Below, one piece after another: positions 55,421 through 64,000 of a DNA stretch of 64,000 nt. Position numbers and translations under genes: made by a program. The stretch is from assembly GCA_020744425.1 (NCBI GenBank), contig JAGMUV010000031.1, forward strand, positions 496,001 to 560,000. Direction: 5' to 3'. The stretch is from Dactylonectria macrodidyma (lineage: Eukaryota; Ascomycota; Sordariomycetes; Hypocreales; Nectriaceae). The notes below the pieces were generated by a model that was not told the DNA's origin, ran no database searches, and worked only from the letters and a program-made list of their open reading frames with translations. Within the stretch, counting starts at the first letter, position 1, and each line of letters opens with the position of its first letter.

Positions 55421-58400
55421 ATGCCCCGCGAAGAGCCGGTCAGAGTACCGATCGATGAAATCCGCCGCACGCTGGAAGAGCTCGATCGGCGACGCACTCG
55501 AAACGGAGCTGGAGGAAGGTCAGGACCGCCTCACTCGATTATTCCAACTCATCAGCCGCGTCAAGAGCCGGTCAGAGTTCCCCTTGACGAGGTCCAACGT
55601 ACGTTGGAAGACCTGGATCGCCGACATGCCAGAGGACGCACCCCTCGAAGACATGGAGAATATCAACAGACTGGGGCCAAGCCCCGAGAGGAGCCGGTGA
55701 GAATCCCGCTTGACGAGGTCCGCCAAAGACTGGATGGTCTGGACCGAAGGTACGCCGAAATACTGATATTAAACGCCAGCGCGCTGAAGATCGGGGCCGT
55801 CGACCACAAGCAGTGGCCCGGCGTAATACCGTCACGGTGCCGGAAGATGAACTCACGCGTACAATTGCGGCTATCACGCAACAACACGCGGAGGAGCGTT
55901 TACGGGCAAGAGCCGCAAGATTACGAGCGGAAGAGGAGGCCGGTGAGCTCAACCGTCAAGGAGCTGAAGGGGCGCCACAGACACAGCCACCGGCTACTCC
56001 CGAGCGGATCTTCCGTGCTCCACAGATCCCGCCCCCCTCGAACCGTCCGAGGGATCAACCTCCGCCGCCCAGACGGGCAATCCCGCACACCCCGCCTCCC
56101 CGAAAGCGCCTTCGGGAGGCACAACCGGAAGGACTTCTGACTCCGCCGCCCACGAGGCCAGACCGCCCCCGGAAAAGACCGAGGTCGTCGCAGGAAACCG
56201 CCCTGCTCCAACGAGAGTCCCTCGAGACCATTCTGCGATACCATGAATCTCGTTTTCGCGACAAGGAGAAGGAATCCGTAGCAAGATCTTGGTGCAAAGA
56301 GGTCCCACTTGCCCTCCAGGTAGAGACTGCACAGTCCTTCCACCAGGCATTCACAGATGAAAGGACGCTACCGATCTCGCTCTGCAACTTCTGCTACAGG
56401 AAGCAGCCTCCTTCCGAGCTCACAAAGATCCGATGGAGGAGGCACTTGACGCCCTCCTTGCTACAGGCCACCGCAGCGCTCCAGGAGTGCAGGGACTGTT
56501 TCCCTGCTGGCGACGACGCTGAGGCCATGGTTTGCCACGAATGCTATGCCGCTTTGAAAAAGGGGAAACTGCCGAAGACCTGTGCGGTCAACAACATGTA
56601 CATCGGATGCGAGCATCGCTATCCCGAAGAGCTCGACGGCCTGTCTCCCGTTGAGGAGAGGCTGATTGCTTTGCAGGCCTCCTTCGGCTACATCACAAAG
56701 TTTACCGTTGACAACAAGACCCCGTCGGGGCTCAGCTACCGGAAGCATGTGAAGGGCCATATCGTCGTCTTTCCGAACAAGGTCGAGGACCTCGTCGCCA
56801 CAGTCCTCCCTCACCCTCTTCTGCTAACCATCGAGAACATTCACGTCTCTTGGAGTGGCTCCAGCAAGCCTGGCGCTGCAGACGTTGGGCATCTTCTCCA
56901 AGTGCGTAAGTCCCGTGTCCGGGCTGCGCTTTCGTGGCTCCAGGAAAACAATCCGCTTTACGGACACGTCACGATCGACCATGGGGAGATAGATGGCTGG
57001 CGGTACGCAGACGGCTCGGAAGTACCTATCCTCATCATGGACAGCATGCAGCGGGAAGAGCCGTCCGTTGCTGAGAAGACGCAGACAGACTACATAGTCC
57101 CAGATACCGACCGAGGTTTGGAAGACAACCGGTTTACGACTATTGAAGAGATCGTTGCGTCGGCGCAAGCTCACTCCAGCGACGACTCCAGCCTTCCCGA
57201 GGGCACTCTGCCGAACGAACAGGACCTTCCCTTGCCCGGGGATCCTCGTACCTCCATTCCAGGACCGGAGGATGCCGACGGCGATGGTGATGTTATTCTT
57301 GAGACAACGTCGTCCGGAATGTTTCCCCTTGATGGGCCGGCGGCTTTCGAAGAGGCCGATAAGCTTTCATTCCTAGCCGACGCTATCCAGACGAGTCGGA
57401 CTCGAGGTGCCGATGAGGCTGAGCCCTGCGCCATGCACGTCCAAGGAACCGGAGGGCATCCGTTCATCCTGGTGGAACGAGATGCGGACTTTGCGGACAG
57501 CCTGCACGAGGACTTCTTCCCGCGCACCTTCCCGAAGCTTTTCCCCTGGGGGAGAGGTGGCCCAAAGGCGCTGCACGTGTCGGACCCCGAGCAACAACAA
57601 GCTCAAGAGGCCGCCGAGCGCCATTCAAACCACTCGCTCAGCTATTGGGCCAGATACGTGCTGCAGCGGCATGGAGGGCGGTTTGCCACGCATCCAGTCT
57701 TTTGTTTTCTCGTCTTCAACATCCTCCTCCGCTCATCTAACCGCCGCATCAGCATGGTGCGCACGACAAAGGGCTCTTTCGAGAGGGTTGAACGGGTTTA
57801 CGCAACACTGACGGGTGACCGGCTGAAAAGGGCCGAGGACGAGATGCGAGAAACAAGAACGACGACGGACGCAGACGTGGCTTTTTTGCTCCGTGAGTTG
57901 TCCATCTTTGGCCATGCACAGCCGCTCTCCAACGAAACGCGGCTGCTCATGCGCAGAAGGATACAAGCAATTGACATCTGGGCCGGTACGCCCGCGATTT
58001 GGATCACCATCAACCCCAACGACATCAACAACCCGGTCAAGATGAGGCTCTCCATCCACAGGCTCCACGACTACCACACGGCGAAGGAGCTTTTAGCGGA
58101 TCTCCGGGGAAGATACGACAGGATCGCCCTCAGTACCATGGATCCGGTCAGCTCGGCCATCTTCTTCCACAGAGAAATTTCTCTGTTCTTCGAAAAATAC
58201 GTCAGAACAGGCCAACAATCCGTCTTTGGGAAGGTCAGCCATTACTATGCAACGGTAGAGACGAACGATCGTGGCAGTCTGCACTTGCACGGACTCCTGT
58301 GGTTACACGGCAACATGGAGCTGCCGTCGCTCGTTAACGACATCGCCGACCCTCGAGAAGAAGAGTACCGTGCCCGAGTGGTGCGCTACATGGACTCGGT

Positions 58401-61400
58401 CTTTCACGAATGCTTGGATGAGGACGCTGGAAAGGCTCTCCGCCAGGAGCGGAAGCCGATCCACCCGGTCGAGGAGATGATGAACGACACCGAGGCTCTC
58501 ACTGCGGCCTTTGACGCCGAGTCCAACTTCATCGCGTACTGCTGCCAGGTCCATTCCCACACCTATACTTGCATCAAGTATTCTCTGAAGGGCCTCACAA
58601 ATCACGACGCAGACAAGTACAGGCGAACGGCTTGCCGGTTCAAAGCGCCCTGGAAGATCGTTGATGAGACGGGGCTGAGCGATGACGACCTGCTCACCAT
58701 CCGTCGCAACCACCCGCTCGTCAACCGATATAACAAAGCGATGGCGGTCGGCCTCCGGCACAACCACGATGTATCCATGATCCTCACGAGGACCAAGGGC
58801 CTGGCCATGGTATTTTATATTACCAACTATGCCACGAAGTTGGACACGCCCATGTGGAGACGAATCGCCCACGCGGCCGAAGTCTTCCGACAGCTTCGCG
58901 AAGATGCCGCGTCGAGGCATGACGTATCCGCAACAGGCGACCAGGGCGCCCAGCGACCTGCTGTGCTGAACCAGAGTCGCCAGTTTCTGATGAGGGTGGC
59001 GAATCGGATATTTTCCGAGAGACAGCTCTCCGCCGTGGAGGTATGTTACCATATGCTCGGCTACCAGACAGACTTTACCAACGTCCCGCACTGGTCCTAC
59101 CTAAACCTGACCGCATTGTATTGGGCGATCTTTCGGAGATGGAGGCACCTCCGCCGCCAGGCTGGCGAGGAAACGGAGGGGGAAGAGCCACCAGAAACGG
59201 TGCAGCTCAGAGAGGGCGGCCGGACCCTGTTGTGCTTAGACGCTTACGCCTACAGAGGCCATGTCCTGAGAGGGATGTGCCTTTACGATTACATGTCCAT
59301 GGTTAGTCTGGTCCGTAACCGTGGCCAGGACGAGGACGAAAACCACATCTCTCTCGAGGGGCCCTCTCCAGAGTGCTATGGCTGGTTCCAAAAGCTCCGC
59401 CGACCTCACGAATACGCTGTGCCGATCTTCCAAGGATTCATCAGCGACGATCACCGGGACGAGCACCCGGTGTATTTCAGACGGTACGCTGCTCGTCCGC
59501 ACTGGTAATTCCAAGCCTCCTCTCACATGCCGAGCAGAAACTCAGTTCTCCATCTGGCCCTATTCGTGCCTTGGGAGCGTTTCCTTTCCAACACCCATGG
59601 CGACATCGCCGATATATGGCTCGGATACGAAGCTTCTCTCTGTTGCAGGCTGCGTTTTCACGTGTCGAATATCTCCCTTCTCAGCAAGTCAGCTGAGGAC
59701 GCCCGGAAAGACGCAAAGCTCTGGGTCAGTCGATCAGAAGGCGACGACACAGTCGACGTAGACTTCCCTCTTGATGAGGGCGACGACGGTGAAGAGCGCG
59801 CCACAATCGCTGAGCACCACCAGAATTTTGCGGCTCTGCTACGCACTCTGCACAACGCCGTCCGAGATTCCGATGCAACGAGAGGCTCCCCAGTACTGGC
59901 GAATTTCATCCGCGACCTGCGTGAAGAGACTTCGGCATCGGAGGATAGGCCATTTATTCAGCGTCCCGAGGGCTTTTATGAGCAAATCCGCCGTACCCAG
60001 GACGCTCCCCTACGCCAATTCCAGACCCTTTCTGCAGAGAATGTTCAAGCCGCTGCGAAGGCTCAGGAGATGCTCCATCTCCAGATGCTGGATGAGATTG
60101 AGACAGGTCCCCAGGGTAGCGCGCACCATACGGCTAACGGCGACATAGATGATATACTTGCTCGCAACTACGACACGGAGATTCCCCTACCGCGTCGAAG
60201 TCAAAGCGTAGTCGCACAGGGTCCTCGAATGCTCGTCGACGTTAATATGGCAACTAGCTTTGCGGAATTAGGACGCCTTGGCGCGTCGAACTATACCCTC
60301 AACTCTCTGCAGACAATGGCTCTTCAACTTGTGTGCAGGTTTTTAGATAGGTACTCAGCGGACCCCGACTCGGCGGGTCAACATCTCCAGTACACCGGAG
60401 GGCCGGGCGGTACGGGAAAATCCAGGGTCATCGAGGCCCTGAAATGGGTCTTTTCGGCGAGAGGCCAACCACATCTTCTCCAGATCACGGGAACCTCGGG
60501 GAGCGCAGCGGCACAGATCGGTGGCACGACCTTGCATTCTTCCTGTGGACTGGATACCCGGCGCTCCCCCGACAAGCAACTCCCACTTTTCTCGGAGGCC
60601 AAGAAGTGGGTGTGGAAGCAGAAGCTGGTCCTTGTGATCGACGAAGTTAGCATGCTTGGAGGTGCTACTCTGTACGACGCCAGCTGTCGTCTCCAGTCGC
60701 TCCGCGACTGCTCAGATAAGCCCTTTGGCGGTCTTCCCGTTGTTCTTTTGATGGGTGACTTTTATCAATTCGCCCCAGTACGGGAGACGAGCCTCCTGGT
60801 AGACCGAATGGCCGATCCCGTCTCCGCCCCTGTGAGCCAAGCCACGATTTCTCATCACCGCGGCTTCAGTCTCTGGCTGATGTTCAAGACCGTGGTTCTT
60901 CTCGAAGAACAGGTCCGCGCACGGGACGACCCCGAGCTAGGGGCTCTTCTGGACAGAGTGCGACATGGCACCCAGACATGGCAAGATCTGCACCTGCTGA
61001 ATACAAAGCTGGTCGACCGCTCCGATATTACCTTCAGTAACGGCTTGCGCGCTATAACACCTCTTAACCGCAACCGATGGAGCCTCAATATGGAAGCCAT
61101 TGTCGACTGGGCGCGCTTCAACGAGAGGCACATCTCCGTGTTCGTGTCGACCCATACCTTGGCCTGTCCCAGTATGAGATCGCGCAGGCGATCGAGCAAG
61201 GGGACGACTCTAAGTGCAAGGTCCCCGGCCTCTTCTTCTATGCCCAGGGTATGCCTGTGGTTGTCAACAAGAATATATACACCGGATTAAAGGTTGTCAA
61301 TGGCGCAGAATTTACTGCAGCAGACATCATCCCCGATCCGAAACACCCAGGATATCATCTTGCGGACGACGTCACCATCCACTTCGGCCCACCGCTAGGC

Positions 61401-61847
61401 ATCTTATTACAGTCAAGCGAGACGGCGAGTTTGGCGGTCCCCGTCCTCCCAGCGGAGATGGTGCTCATCCGCCCAATCTCGCACACCCTTGATCCAACCG
61501 ATTCCCACTTCAAGTTCTTGTCAACGAAATGCACCCGGCGGGGGCTGCCAGTTGTCCCCGCCTTTGTTCTTACCGACTATAAGTCCCAGTCCAAAACGTT
61601 TGCGGAGGTTCTCTTGGAGCTGAGGGGAAATCGTATGACTAATAGCGAACCCTCCAAATGTGATTTTACCAGCCTCTACGTGCAGTTGTCCAGGTGTACG
61701 ACGCTTCGAGGCATCAAGCTTCTCAGCCCTGTACGGCCCCAGGATTTCATTGGTAACAGGCTGGACCAGACCATGGTTGATGCCATGCAGAGACTCAAGA
61801 ACTTAGCGGCGGAGACGAAACGAGTTTATGAGGGCCGGGGCTCTTAG
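55421..61847 (+). pseudogene. Helitron D RepHel, two frameshifts
   Basis: Close relative of Helitron C. Starts MPREEPVRVPIDEIRRTLEE at 55421 with three N-terminal repeat units; the frame breaks by one base near 55765, then continues to 59483 through a fourth repeat-like unit, the zinc cluster (CNFCYRKQ ... GCEHRYP), HLHG nickase and YITNY. A 54-bp intron 59484-59537 (GTACGC...GAGCAG) matches that of C. The helicase (GGPGGTGKS, LVIDEVSMLGG) is intact to ~61155, where a 10-nt deletion relative to C (in the STHAW... region) shifts the frame; the rest to 61847 is in the new frame and intact. Two small lesions in ~6.4 kb suggest recent loss. Confidence 0.88.
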
Positions 61848-62530
61848 GCTATGTCATCTTGTAGGGGCCTGCTAACTCGAAATCAATACAGTTCTGTCCA
61901 TGTAGAACATTTGATGGACGCTCAGCGGAGGAGGGCTCAGCATGATGCCTACTGCCTAGCTCTTTCGTACTTCCCAAGGGCATTCATCTCAACATTATCA
62001 ATGGTTGTTGAATTGAACTGGAATCACGATGATGAGATGGAATAAGAGAGAATCTCCTTGGTCCGTGCGCTAGATGCAATCTTCAAAACACTCAATAGTC
62101 CGTGCGCTCATCAGCCACAACCATGATACCCGCGACATCTCAAACTGTAGACCTTCATGAAACCCACAAACTGAAAGACTCGTTCCGAAGGTTTGATGGC
62201 GGGCCCGTAGGGGCCGGTCTCCTGTGCCTGAGGAACGTAGAGACGAAGGTTCTTCCTTCCGCGTCCTCCTTACGCTCAGGCCACTTAGCGCCCTGGTCTT
62301 TTCCAGCCACTAAGCCACAGCTCCGCCACCGTCCGTACCCTCCGCCCTACTGTCCGTACGTCCGTACATCCACGGAGAATTCGCTTCGAATAAATGGTTG
62401 AAATGGTTGCCATTGGTCGCCCGACGCTCTCTTCAGTTTCGACCGCTTTCCACGTCAAACATGGCACGCCGTTTGCTTTACCTCTCCTTTCCCTCCTCAC
62501 CACACCCGTGGCCCATATCCACTTGCTACC
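61848..62530. other. Spacer between Helitrons D and E
   Basis: Includes the leader motif block on the minus strand (TGCCTGAGGAACG ~62227, CGAAGGTTCTTCCTTCCGCG ~62242), preceded by CGTAGGGGCCGGTCTCCTGT also found upstream of D. No supported gene. Confidence 0.45.
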
Positions 62531-63035
62531 ATGCCCCGGCAAGAACCAGTCAGTGTCCCAATTGATCAGATCCGCCGTACATTGGAAGATCTGGATCGGC
62601 AACGCACTCAGAGAGCCGTCCACCGCCCGCAAGGGCCGGTCAGAGTCCATTTTGACGATGCCACTCTACAGGCTCTCGTCGAGCCCCGAAGGGAGCCGGT
62701 CAGAGTCCCCCATGAGGAGATCCTCCGTATGTTGCAGCATCTGGACCGCCAGCACGCCGAAGACCGAGCCCGTCAAAGGGCCGGAGGGACCGAACGGATA
62801 CAGCGGCCAACCACTTCTTCACCAAAGCGGCCTAGGGAACAGGAAGCGCTTCCAACTCCGCCACCCACGCAACCAAACCGCTCCCCGAAGAGGCCGAGGA
62901 GGCCGCGGCCGATGCAGGAAACCGTCCAACTCCAGCGGGAGTCCATCAATTCTATTCTACAATACCATGAATCTTTATTTTCTACAATACCATGAATCTT
63001 GCTTTCGCGACAAGGAGGAGGCATCCGCTTCACCA
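62531..63035 (+). pseudogene. Helitron E, 5' fragment of C/D-type RepHel
   Basis: Starts MPRQEPVSVPIDQIRRTLED, followed by two or three more N-terminal units, Pro-rich basic sequence and QLQRESINSILQYHES, matching the C/D proteins just before the zinc cluster. There a 25-bp tandem duplication (TTCTACAATACCATGAATCTT repeated at 62955 and 62980) shifts the frame, and similarity ends near 63035. The nickase and helicase are absent. Confidence 0.8.
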
Positions 63036-63620
63036 CAATCCCTGCGCCACGTTTTTCCTCACCGCGCCACTTTCTTTCCTCTCGCGCCACTTTTTTGGAT
63101 CCACAGCGCGCACAGCAATCAATCTGCAACCCATCGCGTGCCCGTGCTGATCCAGATCGTTCTTCCCCTGGTGATTCATGATAACTCCTCGAATCGCATA
63201 GCATGGCTGGCTACCAACCTCAGCCAGCCTGTTCCGCAAGTTGGTCAATTGGAGCGTCAAGTGCCCATACGTTCAATTTCATAGAAATGAATTCTGCCAT
63301 CCTAGGGACTAGGGATGATCCCAGGTAAAATAAAATCTATGTATCCATCCATACTGACCGATATCGAGGCATCAACATCTAGCTTTTTTTACTCGTCTCT
63401 GCTTCACTTGCTCTAACGATCGGAGCGAGACCCTGTGGACTGATTGAATATGGCTCCGGAAGTGGTCTAAATGCTGAGGCTTTACGTTTCTGCACTAAGG
63501 GTGCTCATACCCTATCGCTTGACCACGTTGCTCGGCGCGCTCCCGTTCTACCAAGTGATGGTCATCAAAGTGGCCATTCCTGACAGGCACGAGCGCATGA
63601 AGTTGCTGTTAACTGCCAGT
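63036..63620. other. Non-Helitron sequence after the break
   Basis: Begins with three CGCGCCAC(G/T)TTT blocks about 20 bp apart (63052-63105) in pyrimidine-rich context, resembling a gene leader. No recognisable product. Confidence 0.35.
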
Positions 63621-63624
63621 TGTC

Positions 63625-64000
63625 CTAATTTAGAATCTCTAATCCGAAGCAGTCTAGCCCAGTGAGATCTCTAACCACTGTTGTAAAGCCATCGTTGTCT
63701 ACGGCAGCTTTTACCTCAAAGTCAATAAGATACCTAGTCACCATCCTGAAGCCATCCTTGCCCATAGTGGCCCAGATTTCAAGGCTGATAAGGTGAATTC
63801 CAAGAAGAAGGATGGCGGCTTGGATGGCGAACAGAGCAAAAGTAGGCTTGGAGAGGCGCCAGCGAGTCTCCCAGCGGAAGCTGTGCCATGTCTTGCAGAA
63901 ACCGGCAAATCCAGTTGTCGGGACGACTCTGCCGTCCAAGGAATGGTCGAAGGGAACAATTGCGTACTCGTCCCCGGGAAGCATAGCGGCCTCAATTCGG
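63625..64000 (-). CDS. Partial frame of unknown function at right edge
   Basis: An open minus frame enters from the right edge (RIEAAMLPGDEYAIVPFDHS) and ends at a stop at 63625. It includes a probable membrane segment ALFAIQAAILLLGIHLISL after a basic/aromatic stretch (WHSFRWETRWRLSKP). It could be the C terminus of a host membrane protein. The last ~40 residues (KDGFRMVTRY...) may be intronic or untranslated. I do not recognise the family, and coding status is uncertain. Confidence 0.35.
   Translation of the reverse strand, partial: RIEAAMLPGDEYAIVPFDHSLDGRVVPTTGFAGFCKTWHSFRWETRWRLSKPTFALFAIQAAILLLGIHLISLEIWATMGKDGFRMVTRYLIDFEVKAAVDNDGFTTVVRDLTGLDCFGLEILN

Noticed and set aside
55735..55785. 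A 30-nt GT...AG intron (GTACGC...CGCCAG) to explain the Helitron D frame break
   Set aside because: It is too short for a normal intron and divisible by three, so it would not restore the frame. A one-base indel is simpler.
61851..62045. 64-codon open frame after Helitron D
   Set aside because: No conserved features, no homologue in the window, unremarkable composition.

Overview
The window looks like a transposon graveyard and nursery from a filamentous fungus (Dikarya; Ascomycota is my leaning, not proven). The reasons are eukaryotic genes with short introns (47-69 bp, GT-AG plus two GC-AG), the mix of element families (Helitron RepHel with N-terminal zinc clusters, hAT, Tc1, Fot1/pogo, piggyBac-like, MULE and Ty1/Copia), and stop codons that look like CpA-to-TpA (RIP-type) changes. 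I see no rRNA, tRNA or CRISPR array. I see no clear single-copy host gene apart from partial frames at the two window ends and one broken gene around a Copia insertion.

Layout. 1-7.8 kb: a partial minus-strand gene, a solo LTR, then Helitron A, intact over three exons. 7.8-13 kb: degraded repeats, consisting of internally deleted fragments of a second Helitron lineage, a gag-like pseudogene, a 221-bp solo LTR and MITE-like repeats. 13-17 kb: an intact hAT gene (two exons) and a Tc1 element with TA target duplications and one nonsense codon. 17-18.8 kb: a truncated piggyBac-like gene and a MULE remnant. 18.9-23.7 kb: a second hAT gene whose only intron now holds a complete 2.2-kb pogo element. 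23.8-26.9 kb: the N-terminal part of a second-lineage Helitron, then a solo LTR carrying another LTR-like insertion. 27-29.3 kb: a complete piggyBac-like element with perfect 36-bp inverted repeats. 29.3-39.2 kb: a two-exon gene with possible OB-fold character, a 106-bp minisatellite, then Helitron B, transcribed divergently from that gene. 40.3-47.5 kb: a solo LTR placed 26 bp before the start codon of Helitron C. 47.5-54.2 kb: a broken minus-strand gene split by a very young Copia element (LTRs differ at one base). 55-61.8 kb: a solo LTR 28 bp before the start of Helitron D, which has two frameshifts. 62.5-63 kb: a 5' fragment of Helitron E.

How it works together. Helitrons A, B and C each encode a single ~2,150-2,260-residue protein with zinc clusters, an HUH nickase with two tyrosines, and a Pif1-type helicase, so they could mobilise themselves and the truncated relatives nearby. 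A and B form one subgroup (shared first intron, LGxxTxxDI motif at the N terminus). C, D and E form another (no first intron, repeated VPLEEI..TL.DLDRQ units). Next to A and B lies a divergently transcribed gene of unknown function, which is the best candidate here for an undescribed Helitron accessory component. All exon boundaries were inferred by eye from splice signals, frame and comparison among the paralogues.
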